Under the pieces are notes generated by a model. It worked only from the letters and a program-made list of their open reading frames with translations. It searched no databases and was not told where the DNA came from. A program made the translations under genes and the position numbers. Shown here one piece after another: positions 8,975 through 18,100 of a stretch of 62,042 nt of DNA. The stretch spans positions 1-62,042 of the forward strand of contig JBGRQB010000007.1 in the NCBI GenBank assembly GCA_041725875.1, in the 5' to 3' direction. The stretch's first letter is position 1. The number at the start of each line of letters is the position of its first letter. This stretch comes from JBGRQB01 sp041725875 (GTDB taxonomy: Bacteria > Bacteroidota > Ignavibacteria > Ignavibacteriales > Melioribacteraceae).

Positions 8975-9025
8975 ATATTACGTCTCTCCTATTTCCTCTT
9001 GTTATTTAATTTACATTTTTATTAA

Positions 9026-9055
9026 TTGAATTAATAATTGGCAAACTCATATAAT
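9026..9055 (+). promoter_or_regulatory. Candidate sigma-70-type promoter for the lipoprotein gene
   Basis: TTGAAT (9026-9031) and a perfect TATAAT (9050-9055) are 18 bases apart, about 90 bases before the lipoprotein start. It lies after the flgE terminator and before a gene with its own AAGGAGG ribosome site. Match to the general housekeeping consensus is good at -10 and partial at -35. AT-rich sequence makes chance matches likely. Confidence 0.35.
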
Positions 9056-9143
9056 TTAAACAAGAACTAAACTATTTAATAGCAGTGATGAAAAAAAGAT
9101 CATTGCCAGAATATTATTCATTTAAAATATTTAAGGAGGAAGT

Positions 9144-10649
9144 ATGCAGTTTAAAAAATTTGTTGTATTAATTTTGACAGCAATGTTTGTGCTTTGGGGC
9201 TGTAATGAAGAAATAAACACAGTCAATAAAGTAGAACTAAGTTTTGGAATTTCAAAGAGCACGGTGAGTTTATCCAAGACAACCAGTTCCGGTTTGGATA
9301 ATGTTTCAAAAGCAATTATCACTTTAAAAGAAGGCGGATTATTAAAATATGATCAACAGGAAGTCAGTTTGGTTAACTGGGGAAATGAAGGGGTATACAG
9401 AACAGATTTAATTGAAGTAGATGCAGGAGTTTCTTATAATCTTACACAATTTGAACTACGGGATGAAAACAATATTACTCTCTATGCAACTCCGCTGGAA
9501 GGAGCACCTTTAGCTGTAAATATAGATGATCCTTTACCAATAGCTGTAAATGCCAATAAAAATGAACAAAAAGCAATACAGGTAGAAGTAATCAGTACTG
9601 AAAATCTCACACCAAAAGATTTTGGATATCCCTATTTTGTGGTTAAAGATAAAACATTATTGCCGTTTACAGTTACAGTTAAAACGGAGGGAAATTTAAC
9701 AACAGCAAATCTAAAAGTCACATCAGGAAGTTATGTTTATGAACAGGCTTTGATAGCAGGAATAAACCAGATTGTAATTTCTGGTGCATATACTAATTAT
9801 GAAGTTCAAATTACAAAATATGGATTTACAGAGTTTTCAGGGAATTTTAGTGCTGATAGTCTTGCAAACAAGCACTTATTCTTAAATTTAAGTAAAATTG
9901 ATGTTCCAGTCGGATATGTCCTAGTCGAAGGTGGTTCATTTATGATGGGAAAAAATGGTAATTTTAATGGAGATGATTATGCCGACCCAGAACACAATGT
10001 TACATTAAGTACCTATTTAATTGGAAAATATGAAGTAACAAATTCTGAATACGCTCAGTTTTTGAATGCAATGGGTAATCAAACTGAGGGAACAGTCACT
10101 TGGATTAATCTTGCAGGTAATGATTGCAAGATTTCGGAAGTAGATGGTACTTTTACTGTTGATGCAGGATATGAAAACTATCCGGTTGATTTTGTCAGTT
10201 GGTTTGGAGCTAAAGCTTATTGCGAATGGAAAGGGGGAAGATTACCTACTGAAGCTGAATGGGAATTCGCTGCTAAAGGAGGAAATTTAAGCCAAGGCTA
10301 TACTTACAGTGGTGGAAATGATCTGGATGAAGTTTCCTGGCATTATAGTAATTCTGGAGAAATGAGAGAAGTTGGGACTAAAAAGGCAAATGAGTTAGGA
10401 ATTCACGATATGACTGGCAATGCATATGAGTGGTGTAATGATTGGACAAATACACCTTCTGTCGACAATTATTATGATGTAAGCCCTGTTCAAGACCCAA
10501 TGGGGCCGGATACAGGGGAATTTAAAATATTTAGAGATGCATCAGCTTCTTCTTCTTCTTCGAAGTACGAAGTTTTCAGGAGAGGCTGGCATTATACAAA
10601 AAATCGTGCGAAAGATTTAGGTTTTAGAGTAGCAATTCCTGTTAGATAA
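9144..10649 (+). CDS. SUMF1/FGE-fold lipoprotein inserted in the flagellar locus
   Basis: This 501-residue protein begins with a lipoprotein signal peptide (lipobox LWGC, Cys at residue 20). Residues about 30-250 look beta-rich and are not recognised. Residues about 255-500 form a formylglycine-generating-enzyme (SUMF1) type domain: VEGGSFMMG, YEVTNSEYAQFLNAMG, PVDFVSWFGAKAYCEWKGGR, LPTEAEWEFAAKGG, GIHDMTGNAYEWCNDW, ending FRRGWHYTKNRAKDLGFRVA. The Cys pair used by true FGE near this last motif is absent, so sulfatase activation is unlikely. Other SUMF1-fold lipoproteins (GldK/GldJ) serve gliding in Bacteroidota; no such role is shown here. It is flanked by terminators, so it looks like an independent insertion between flgE and fliL. 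Confidence 0.85.
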   Translation: MQFKKFVVLILTAMFVLWGCNEEINTVNKVELSFGISKSTVSLSKTTSSGLDNVSKAIITLKEGGLLKYDQQEVSLVNWGNEGVYRTDLIEVDAGVSYNLTQFELRDENNITLYATPLEGAPLAVNIDDPLPIAVNANKNEQKAIQVEVISTENLTPKDFGYPYFVVKDKTLLPFTVTVKTEGNLTTANLKVTSGSYVYEQALIAGINQIVISGAYTNYEVQITKYGFTEFSGNFSADSLANKHLFLNLSKIDVPVGYVLVEGGSFMMGKNGNFNGDDYADPEHNVTLSTYLIGKYEVTNSEYAQFLNAMGNQTEGTVTWINLAGNDCKISEVDGTFTVDAGYENYPVDFVSWFGAKAYCEWKGGRLPTEAEWEFAAKGGNLSQGYTYSGGNDLDEVSWHYSNSGEMREVGTKKANELGIHDMTGNAYEWCNDWTNTPSVDNYYDVSPVQDPMGPDTGEFKIFRDASASSSSSKYEVFRRGWHYTKNRAKDLGFRVAIPVR

Positions 10650-10655
10650 AATGAG

Positions 10656-10681
10656 AACCCCTGAAACCTCAGGGGTTTTTT
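10656..10681 (+). terminator. Intrinsic terminator after the SUMF1 lipoprotein
   Basis: A 9-bp GC-rich stem (AACCCCTGA with TCAGGGGTT) and a 4-base loop are followed by a run of six T. It begins 7 bases after the stop codon and isolates the lipoprotein gene from the fliL operon. Confidence 0.93.
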
Positions 10682-10797
10682 ATTGCAGTACCTTTCACAT
10701 TTAGCCATATGAGTAATATCAGACACTTCTTACTTTTATCTTTTCTAAACTATGGAATTTAATATTTATTAATTATACATTGTGTATTCATGTTTAA

Positions 10798-10818
10798 TGG
10801 CATATCAATTGATATAAT
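10798..10818 (+). promoter_or_regulatory. Palindrome and promoter-like region before fliL
   Basis: The 168 bases between the terminator and fliL should hold the promoter of the fliL-flhG operon. A perfect 14-bp palindrome, ATATCAATTGATAT, is at 10802-10815. It overlaps TATAAT (10813-10818). It also forms part of TGGCATATCAATTGAT (10798-10813), which resembles a sigma-54 site (TGGCAYRNNNNTTGCW) with correct spacing, but the essential GC of the -12 element is GA. No good -35 hexamer is at the right distance from TATAAT. Which sigma factor acts here is open. Confidence 0.3.
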
Positions 10819-10849
10819 AAACTGATTAAAAATAATTTAATGGTGATTT

Positions 10850-11392
10850 ATGGCTGACGAACAATTTGATCCGCAGGTAAAACCGAAAAAAGGCGGAATT
10901 AGCGCCAAAATTTTTCTTCTCGGAATTCCGGTTTTTGTTATACAATTAGTAGCTGTATATTTTATAGTTGCGTATTTGTTACAGCAGAAATATGGATATC
11001 CGGCTGATCCGACTACAGTAGATCCTCACACAGAGCAAGTTGCCGAAGAACATTCAGAAGATGGTGAAGGAGATGCGTTGTCAGATACAACCAGTTTAGG
11101 TTCCTGGGTTTATAATGTTGATGATTTAATGTTAAACCCTGCTGGCGGACAGGTAATTATGTTGATTTCCGTTGGATTTGATGTTAAATCAGAACTGATG
11201 AGAACAAGCATGCAGGAGAAAGAGGTTCTTGTTCGTGATCAGATTATTACTACGTTATCGCGTAAAACACTTGACGAACTGAGTATTACAAACAGAGACA
11301 GTCTTAAGGTTGAACTTGCTCAAAATGTAGAAGAGTTGTTCACCGATGTTCAAATAAACACAATCTATTTTAGTAAATATATCATACAGTAA
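10850..11392 (+). CDS. fliL: FliL, flagellar basal body-associated protein
   Basis: FliL is a single-pass membrane protein that surrounds the MotAB stator and supports torque. The 180-residue protein has one membrane helix (about residues 20-45) after a short basic cytoplasmic end. An acidic linker (EEHSEDGEGD) and a periplasmic domain with LNPAGG...LMISVGFDVKS-like pattern and a conserved VRDQIITTLSRKTLDEL follow. It is the first gene of the second flagellar operon, 12 bases before fliM. No clear ribosome site is seen beyond a weak GGTGA. Confidence 0.9.
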   Translation: MADEQFDPQVKPKKGGISAKIFLLGIPVFVIQLVAVYFIVAYLLQQKYGYPADPTTVDPHTEQVAEEHSEDGEGDALSDTTSLGSWVYNVDDLMLNPAGGQVIMLISVGFDVKSELMRTSMQEKEVLVRDQIITTLSRKTLDELSITNRDSLKVELAQNVEELFTDVQINTIYFSKYIIQ

Positions 11393-11404
11393 AAGGTATT
11401 AGTT

Positions 11405-12400
11405 ATGGCTGAAGTATTATCCCAGTCCGAAATAGATCAGCTGTTGAATAATATGGCCAGTGGTACGGAGGAAGCCGAACCGGGTCAGCAGCAGCAGCCT
11501 CAGGAAAGAGAAGCAGTTCCCTTTGACTTTAGGCTGCCTAACAGGATTTCAAAAAACCAGCTGAGAACCATAAGAAATATTCACGAAAACTTTTCAGAGA
11601 GTTTTGGTTCGTTTCTTATGTCAAAACTGCAATCAATTATTAATATTAATGTAATTTCTGTTGACCAGATTTATTATTCGGAATATGTTCTGTCTGTTTC
11701 AAATCCCGCTTGTTTGTTCACATTTAATATATCAAATACCGATATCAACGGAATTCTGGAATTGAGTCCGGAACTTGCAATTACATTTGTTGACAGATTG
11801 CTTGGTGGTAACGGATTGGGAAGTAAACAATCCAAGGTAATAACTCCTATTGAACAAAGGGTGTTACACTCAATTGTTGAAAAAATTCTTCAGGAATTAA
11901 GAAAAGCCTGGCAGATTATTGGTGATTATCAGTTTGAAGTGGATAAATTTGAACCCGATATAGATTTTGCCCAAATCACATCACAAAGTGAGAGTGTTCT
12001 TCTTATTTCATTTGAGATTTTTATTGGAGAACAATCTTATCTGATGAACCTTTGTTTTGCAACTTACGCGTTTGATTCTATCTTGTCAAAACTTTCAAGT
12101 CAGAGCCTTTCGCAAATAAGACCGGTAAAATATGCTGGAACAACTGCCAAAAATATTCTTACCGGATTATTAAAAGAAACAAAACTAAATGTGGTAACAG
12201 AGTTTGCAACCAGTGCAATAACTTTTGAGCAGTTAAGAAATCTTGAAATTGGAGATGTTATAATTTCCAAGAAAAGAGTGGGCGAAGAAGTTAATATAAT
12301 GATTAATGAAAAATTAATGTATCACGGACTGGCCGGAATTTCCAACGGACATAAAGCTGTGAAAATTACAAAAAAATCTGAAACTAAAAAGGTTATTTAA
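11405..12400 (+). CDS. fliM: FliM, flagellar motor switch protein
   Basis: FliM forms the C-ring and binds phospho-CheY to switch rotation. The N-terminal CheY-binding peptide LSQSEIDQLL is present (residues 5-14). It is followed by the FliM middle domain (LRTIRNIHENFSESFGSFL, then FVDRLLGG) and the C-terminal SpoA domain (residues about 250-320). At 331 residues it has the usual length. A phospho-CheY-dependent switch is therefore expected, although no canonical cheA or cheY is within the window. It is followed after 2 bases by fliN. Confidence 0.96.
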   Translation: MAEVLSQSEIDQLLNNMASGTEEAEPGQQQQPQEREAVPFDFRLPNRISKNQLRTIRNIHENFSESFGSFLMSKLQSIININVISVDQIYYSEYVLSVSNPACLFTFNISNTDINGILELSPELAITFVDRLLGGNGLGSKQSKVITPIEQRVLHSIVEKILQELRKAWQIIGDYQFEVDKFEPDIDFAQITSQSESVLLISFEIFIGEQSYLMNLCFATYAFDSILSKLSSQSLSQIRPVKYAGTTAKNILTGLLKETKLNVVTEFATSAITFEQLRNLEIGDVIISKKRVGEEVNIMINEKLMYHGLAGISNGHKAVKITKKSETKKVI

Positions 12401-12402
12401 CA

Positions 12403-12816
12403 ATGGCTGATGATAATATAAATGACGGCACACCGGATATCAATCCTGACGATATTTTAAATCAGGCTGCCGGCGGAGGCGGTGGAGACGAGTTTATAGG
12501 AAGTGTTGCCGATTTCCCGGAGTTTGATGAGTCTTCTAAAAAAAGTTTTAGTGGTGACGAAAAACTTGAGTTTTTGTCCGATCTTAAATTAAATGTTTAC
12601 ATCGAACTTGGTCGTACCAAAATGGAAATAAAAGATATTTTGGAACTTGAAAGAGGCTATGTAATTGAACTTGAGAAACTGGCGAGTGAACCTGTTGATG
12701 TTTTTGTAAATAACAAAAAAATTGCTGAAGGCGAGGTTGTTGTAATTGATAAACATTTTGGTATCAGAATTACAAATCTTGTTGATACTGCTGAGAGAAT
12801 AAAGGGAATTACTTAA
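12403..12816 (+). CDS. fliN: FliN, flagellar motor switch protein
   Basis: FliN is the small SpoA-domain protein that completes the C-ring with FliM and docks FliH. The 137-residue protein has an acidic, Gly-rich N-terminal tail and the C-terminal SpoA domain (LKLNVYIELGRTKMEIKDIL, then GEVVVIDKHFGIRITNLV). The stop codon overlaps the fliO start (TAATG), which implies coupling. Confidence 0.95.
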   Translation: MADDNINDGTPDINPDDILNQAAGGGGGDEFIGSVADFPEFDESSKKSFSGDEKLEFLSDLKLNVYIELGRTKMEIKDILELERGYVIELEKLASEPVDVFVNNKKIAEGEVVVIDKHFGIRITNLVDTAERIKGIT

Positions 12817-13157
12817 TGCAGGTATCAGATTATCTTTATATGTTTTTTGTTCTGGCTTTGCTGCTGGGCGTTATGTATCTGCTTCTTTTCCTGATGAAAA
12901 AATATCTCTATTCTTTTAATTCCAAAGGAAATAAAAAAATTAAAATGGAAGTATTGAACACTCAGGCAATTCTTCCTAAAAAATTTGTATCAGCAGTAAA
13001 AATAAATGATAAAGTTTATCTTCTGGGAATTAGTGAACAATCTGTAAATCTTATTGATAAACTTGATGATATAGAAATTGTTGAAGATCAAACTACTTCA
13101 GTTCAATCTGAATATAGTTTTAAAGAAATTTTTAAGAAAAATCTGGGGATGAAATGA
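12816..13157 (+). CDS. fliO: FliO, flagellar biosynthesis protein
   Basis: This 113-residue protein has one N-terminal membrane helix (about residues 5-28) followed by a basic cytoplasmic domain containing KMEVLNTQAILPKKFVSAVK and LLGISEQSVNLI, the usual FliO pattern. FliO acts as a scaffold for assembly of the FliP ring. It sits between fliN and fliP, overlapping both (1 base and 4 bases). Confidence 0.9.
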   Translation: MQVSDYLYMFFVLALLLGVMYLLLFLMKKYLYSFNSKGNKKIKMEVLNTQAILPKKFVSAVKINDKVYLLGISEQSVNLIDKLDDIEIVEDQTTSVQSEYSFKEIFKKNLGMK

Positions 13158-13927
13158 AAAGCAAAGTGATTAAAGTTTTACTTTTGGTTTTCGTTTTGTT
13201 TGCTTTCCAGAATTTGTTTGCTCAACAAACTACAACCAGTCCGAGTATTCCAATTCCCAAAATCGGAATAGATGTAGGAACATCCGATAGTCCGGAAGAT
13301 ATCTCTGTAACCTTACAGATTCTTCTTTTGATGACGGTTCTCTCACTGGCTCCTTCATTATTAATAATGACAACGAGCTATCTGCGTATTATAATTGCTT
13401 TCCATTTTTTAAGGCAGGCACTCGGAACAATGCAAATGCCGCCTACACAATTGCTTGCAGGTATTGCGCTGTTTGTTACATTTTTTGTTATGGCACCTAC
13501 TTGGGAAAAAGTTAATGATGAAGCAATTCAACCTTATATGAATAAAGAAATTTCTGCAGATTCTGCTTATGCAAATGCTGTAAAACCTATCAAGGATTTT
13601 ATGTATGAAAATGTGCGGGACGAAGACCTGGCGCTTTTTGTAGGTTTTGCAAATATTGAACAGCCTGACAGCAGAGAAGATTTGCCTATCCATATAGTTA
13701 TCCCGTCATTTATTTTAAGTGAATTAAGGGCCGGTTTTATCATCGGGTTTTTCTTGTTCATTCCATTTTTGATGATTGATATGATCGTGGCAAGTATTTT
13801 GATGTCAATGGGTATGATGATGTTGCCTCCTATGATGATTTCTCTGCCATTTAAAATTTTACTATTTGTTCTGGTAGATGGCTGGCAACTCATAATTGGC
13901 TCACTGGTAAGGAGTTTTGGTGCATGA
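13154..13927 (+). CDS. fliP: FliP, flagellar export gate protein
   Basis: FliP is the main subunit of the FliPQR export channel. It has a cleavable signal peptide (residues 1-23, ending LFAQ). The family motifs follow: SLAPSLLIMTTSYLRIIIAF, then RQALGTMQMPPTQLL, and near the end IVIPSFILSELRAGF, DMIVASILMSMGMMMLPP and FKILLFVLVDGWQLI. The length of 257 residues is normal. It overlaps fliQ by 4 bases. Confidence 0.97.
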   Translation: MKSKVIKVLLLVFVLFAFQNLFAQQTTTSPSIPIPKIGIDVGTSDSPEDISVTLQILLLMTVLSLAPSLLIMTTSYLRIIIAFHFLRQALGTMQMPPTQLLAGIALFVTFFVMAPTWEKVNDEAIQPYMNKEISADSAYANAVKPIKDFMYENVRDEDLALFVGFANIEQPDSREDLPIHIVIPSFILSELRAGFIIGFFLFIPFLMIDMIVASILMSMGMMMLPPMMISLPFKILLFVLVDGWQLIIGSLVRSFGA

Positions 13928-14193
13928 ATGTAGATGTGGTTATTGCGCTTTTAAGCGATGTTTTTTATACAGTTTTAATAATTTTACTTCCAATTCTTGG
14001 GGTATCTCTTGTTTTTGGAATTTTGCTTTCTGTTTTTCAGGCAGCAACATCTTTGCAGGAAATGACGCTTACATTTGTTCCTAAAATTATTTTAACAGGC
14101 GTGGCTATAATTCTTATGATGCCATTTATGGCTGATAAAATGATAGCTTTTACCCATCAAATATTTGATATGATGCTTGCGGTTCTGAAATGA
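13924..14193 (+). CDS. fliQ: FliQ, flagellar export gate protein
   Basis: This 89-residue protein has two membrane helices. It carries the FliQ pattern LPILGVSLVFGILLSVFQAA TSLQEMTLTFVPKI (residues about 20-55). FliQ forms part of the FliPQR channel. It overlaps fliP and fliR by 4 bases each. Confidence 0.96.
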   Translation: MNVDVVIALLSDVFYTVLIILLPILGVSLVFGILLSVFQAATSLQEMTLTFVPKIILTGVAIILMMPFMADKMIAFTHQIFDMMLAVLK

Positions 14194-14966
14194 CCGATAT
14201 TCTGGTATCAGATTTTATAACCGGATTGTTCATATTTTTAAGAATTTCCGGAATGATTTTTACAGCACCGGTTTTCAGTTCTCGTAATTTCCCAACTATG
14301 GCAAAAATACTTTTGTCACTCATTATTACCTACATTCTTTTTTTCCTGGTAGAAGAACATCAGTTTAATTACGATCAGGGCTTAGTTTTACTTGCTATGA
14401 CCGGCGTTAAAGAAGTAATTACCGGTATGATTATTGGCTTTGTAGTTCAATTTGTTTTTTATGCAATCAACTACGCCGGTATGCTTATTGGTTTTGATCT
14501 CGGGCTCGGTATGGCAATGGCTTTTGATGCCAACACAGAGGTTAACACAAATTTAATGGGACAGGTAATGAATACATTTGCTTTGCTGATTTTTGTGTTA
14601 ATTAACGGGCATCATTATTTGATAAGAGCAATCGGGTTTTCTTTCGAAGTTATTCCTCTTGGTGAATATGTCATCAAAGAGGATGTAATAAATACACTTA
14701 TTTTATACTCCGCATCAATATTTATTCTGGCTGTGAAAATGGCCTCCCCTATAATAGTTTCCTTTTTTCTTCTTCATATTGCTTCCGGGATTATGGCAAG
14801 AATAAATCCCCAGATGAATGTTTTCTTTGTAATTCACCCCTTAAAAATGGGTATGGGATTTGCATTGATTTCCCTTATTGCTCCGGTATATGTATATATT
14901 ATGCGAAACCTGCTGGAGAATTACGAAAACAAATTATTTGAAATTGTACAAGAATTAGGGAAGTAA
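14190..14966 (+). CDS. fliR: FliR, flagellar export gate protein
   Basis: This 258-residue membrane protein has about six hydrophobic helices. It carries FliR patterns: FLRISGMIFTAPVFSSRN, GVKEVITGMIIGFVVQFVF, GFDLGLGMAMAFD and the C-terminal INPQMNVFFVIHPLKMGMG. It completes the FliPQR channel. It is 3 bases before flhB. Confidence 0.96.
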   Translation: MTDILVSDFITGLFIFLRISGMIFTAPVFSSRNFPTMAKILLSLIITYILFFLVEEHQFNYDQGLVLLAMTGVKEVITGMIIGFVVQFVFYAINYAGMLIGFDLGLGMAMAFDANTEVNTNLMGQVMNTFALLIFVLINGHHYLIRAIGFSFEVIPLGEYVIKEDVINTLILYSASIFILAVKMASPIIVSFFLLHIASGIMARINPQMNVFFVIHPLKMGMGFALISLIAPVYVYIMRNLLENYENKLFEIVQELGK

Positions 14967-14969
14967 CTT

Positions 14970-16052
14970 ATGGCTGATAGTGGCGGCCAGGAAAAAACCG
15001 AAGAGGCCTCTGGGAAGCGGCTTGACGAATCTCGCTCAAAAGGACAGGTAGCAAAAAGTCAGGAAATTAACTCGATTGCCATATTTGGTGTCGGATTGAT
15101 TCTTATTTTTGCGTTTAAAGATTTTGTAGGAGAAAAGCTGGGGAATCTTGCTAAATTTATTTTTGGCTCACTGGATTCGCTGGAATTAAGTATGGCTGTG
15201 TTCCAAACTTACGTCTATAAAGGCTTTATGTTTGTAATGGTTACACTCGCTCCTTTCTTCATAGGGTTGGTTATAATTGCACTCGTGGCTGGTTATGGAC
15301 AGGCAGGTTTCAAAATTACTCCCAAAGCACTTATCCCAAAGTTCGAACAATTAGATCCTATAAAAGGAATAAAGAACAAATTTTTTTCCATCACTCCTAT
15401 GATTGAGCTTACAAAAGCTTTAATCAAATTTGTGGCGATTTCTCTTTTTGCATATTGGGAACTTTCAGATACAATCCTGTTTTCAGCAAAATTGCTGAAT
15501 TATACGGTTGCTGAAATTGTAAGCTTTATGGTAGAAAAAAGTTATTCATTCTTATGGAAAATAGGTTTGATCTATCTTGTGTTTTCTTTTGCTGATTTTG
15601 CTTATCAGAAATTTAAGCATAAAAAAGACCTGAAAATGACCAAACAGGAAGTAAAAGAGGAAAACAAAGACACTGAGGGTGATCCTTTGCTAAAAGGAAA
15701 AATAAAAGGTAAGCAGATGGAAATGGCTCAGCGGAGAATGATGCAAGATGTTCCGCAGGCTGATGTGGTAATTACAAACCCAACTCACGTTGCTGTTGCA
15801 CTTAAGTATGATGTTGGCGGATCAGGAGCTCCGAAAGTTTTGGCAAAAGGTCTGGACAACGTTGCACAGAAAATTAAAGAGATTGCTAAAGAAAATAATA
15901 TCCATATGCACGAAGATGTTCAACTTGCTAGAGCATTGTACAAACAATGCGAAATTGGTCACGAAATCCCTGAAGATTTGTTTAAAGCAGTGGCACAAAT
16001 ATTGGCTTATGTTTACAGATTAAAAAATAATAAAAAGAAATCTATCGTTTAG
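14970..16052 (+). CDS. flhB: FlhB, export switch protein
   Basis: FlhB switches export from rod/hook to filament substrates after self-cleavage. The N-terminus is typical (GGQEKTEEASGKRLDESRSKG). Four membrane helices follow at about residues 30-210. The cytoplasmic domain contains the NPTH autocleavage motif at residues 270-273, followed by VAVALKYD. The length of 360 residues is normal. It lies between fliR and flhA, as usual. Confidence 0.97.
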   Translation: MADSGGQEKTEEASGKRLDESRSKGQVAKSQEINSIAIFGVGLILIFAFKDFVGEKLGNLAKFIFGSLDSLELSMAVFQTYVYKGFMFVMVTLAPFFIGLVIIALVAGYGQAGFKITPKALIPKFEQLDPIKGIKNKFFSITPMIELTKALIKFVAISLFAYWELSDTILFSAKLLNYTVAEIVSFMVEKSYSFLWKIGLIYLVFSFADFAYQKFKHKKDLKMTKQEVKEENKDTEGDPLLKGKIKGKQMEMAQRRMMQDVPQADVVITNPTHVAVALKYDVGGSGAPKVLAKGLDNVAQKIKEIAKENNIHMHEDVQLARALYKQCEIGHEIPEDLFKAVAQILAYVYRLKNNKKKSIV

Positions 16053-16055
16053 TTA

Positions 16056-18098
16056 ATGAGTAAAATTTTTAAATATACAGATATAATTTTTGCCTTTGCA
16101 TTTATAGTAATGCTCGGATTAATGATTATTCCGCTTCCGGCATTTTTGCTCGATTTTCTTCTGGCGCTAAATATATCATTTGCAATGCTTATTCTTATCG
16201 TTGCCTTGTATATTCAAAATCCGCTTGAGATATCAATTTTCCCGGGCTTACTCCTTATGCTCACTTTATTCCGACTGGCACTTAATATAAGTTCCACCAG
16301 ATTAATTTTACTTGAAGGTTATGCCGGGCAGGTTATTGAGACTTTTGGACAATTTGTGGTAGGCGGAAGCTATATTGTCGGGTTTATAATTTTCTTAATA
16401 CTTGTCTTAGTGCAGTTTATCGTAATTGTAAAAGGTTCAGGAAGGATTTCGGAAGTTGCAGCAAGATTTACTCTCGATGGTATGCCTGGTAAACAGATGG
16501 CAATTGATGCTGATTTAAGCAGTGGTATTATTACCGAAGCAGAAGCAAGAAAAAGAAGAGAAGCAATTTCCAAAGAAGCAGAATTTTTCGGATCAATGGA
16601 TGGTGCTACTAAGTTTGTTAAAGGTGATGCTATTGCCGGACTTATAATAAATGCAATTAATATCATTGCCGGTATTATTATAGGTGTTGTGCAAAAAGAT
16701 ATGCAGATTACCGAAGCATTGCAAAATTATACAATTCTGACAATTGGTGACGGACTCGTATCTCAGGTGCCTGCTCTTTTAATTGCAACAAGTGCGGGTA
16801 TGGTTGTAACCAAAACTTCATCTGGTGAATCTATGGATAACCAGATGAGACTTCAGCTTCTTTCAAATCCTCGTGTTTTGGGAGTGGTTGCAGCAGCTAT
16901 TTTGCTACTTGGTTTTGTACCCGGAATGCCTACAATTCCATTTACATTTTTAAGTTTGGTTTTAGGTGCTACAACTTATTTTGTTGGTAAAAAGAAAAAT
17001 GAGATTGAAGAAGAAACTCCCGAATTGACAGAAGAAACCGAACCGGAAAAGAAAGAAGAAAAAGTTGAAGAATATCTCCAGGTTGATCCTATAGAAGTAG
17101 AAATTGGATATGGATTGATTTCTCTTGTGGATGAAAATCAGGGAGGAGATCTTTTCCAGAAAATTGCATCTACCAGAAAATATATAGCACTCGAATACGG
17201 GGTATTGGTTCCACCTGTTCGTGTGAGAGATAATTTGCAACTCGGACCAAATGAATATCTCATTAAGATAAAAGGAAATCTGGTTGCTTCCTATGAGGTT
17301 TTTCCTGACAGATTTCTTGCAATGAATCCGGGCGGAGTTGAAGAGGAGCTTGCCGGAATTCCGACTCAGGATCCTGCGTTTTTACTTCCCGCTTTTTGGA
17401 TTGGTGATGACGAAAAAGAGAAAGCAGAACTTCTTGGTTTTACAGTTGTTGATGCAATTTCTGTACTTTCAACTCATTTACAGGAAACCATTAAAAAGAA
17501 TTTTGATAAAATTTTGAGTCGACAATCTGTAAAACATCTTCTGGAAAATTTGAAAAGTGAATATCCGGCTGTTATAGAAGATATAAATCCTGATGTGCTT
17601 CCTCTTGGTACAATTCAAAAAGTACTTCAGAATTTACTTAAAGAACTTGTTCCGATAAAAGATCTTGTTCAGATACTTGAATCACTTATAGATTATTCGC
17701 GTGTTACAAAAAATATAGATGTTCTTACTGAATATGTAAGGCATTCACTTGGCGATACAATATCTAATATGTTCAGAGATCCTAACAATATTATTCACGG
17801 TGTTGTTTTAGGCGAAAATTTGGAAAATTATATTACAAATGCACTTTCGCAAAACGAAGAAGCAACTTCCACGCTTGGTTTAACACCTGATATGCTTACT
17901 GTTCTAAACACAGAAATAAGCAACCATATGGGTACTTTCAGAAACTTTGGATATATGCCGGTAATTGTCACTTCGGCAACAATTCGTCCATATTTTTATC
18001 GTTTAATTAATTCTACATTCCCCGATATTTCAATCTTGTCATATACTGAATTACCATCAAATGTAGAGCTTGAATTTATCGGGAAACTTGAGGTTTAA
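16056..18098 (+). CDS. flhA: FlhA, flagellar export gate protein
   Basis: FlhA is the large export-gate protein that forms a nonameric cytoplasmic ring docking chaperone-substrate complexes. The N-terminal half has about eight membrane helices, with the conserved loop LDGMPGKQMAIDADLSSG and EAEARKRR. The cytoplasmic half (from about 340) follows an acidic linker. The 680 residues match the family. It is 3 bases after flhB and 2 bases before flhF. Confidence 0.97.
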   Translation: MSKIFKYTDIIFAFAFIVMLGLMIIPLPAFLLDFLLALNISFAMLILIVALYIQNPLEISIFPGLLLMLTLFRLALNISSTRLILLEGYAGQVIETFGQFVVGGSYIVGFIIFLILVLVQFIVIVKGSGRISEVAARFTLDGMPGKQMAIDADLSSGIITEAEARKRREAISKEAEFFGSMDGATKFVKGDAIAGLIINAINIIAGIIIGVVQKDMQITEALQNYTILTIGDGLVSQVPALLIATSAGMVVTKTSSGESMDNQMRLQLLSNPRVLGVVAAAILLLGFVPGMPTIPFTFLSLVLGATTYFVGKKKNEIEEETPELTEETEPEKKEEKVEEYLQVDPIEVEIGYGLISLVDENQGGDLFQKIASTRKYIALEYGVLVPPVRVRDNLQLGPNEYLIKIKGNLVASYEVFPDRFLAMNPGGVEEELAGIPTQDPAFLLPAFWIGDDEKEKAELLGFTVVDAISVLSTHLQETIKKNFDKILSRQSVKHLLENLKSEYPAVIEDINPDVLPLGTIQKVLQNLLKELVPIKDLVQILESLIDYSRVTKNIDVLTEYVRHSLGDTISNMFRDPNNIIHGVVLGENLENYITNALSQNEEATSTLGLTPDMLTVLNTEISNHMGTFRNFGYMPVIVTSATIRPYFYRLINSTFPDISILSYTELPSNVELEFIGKLEV

Positions 18099-18100
18099 TA

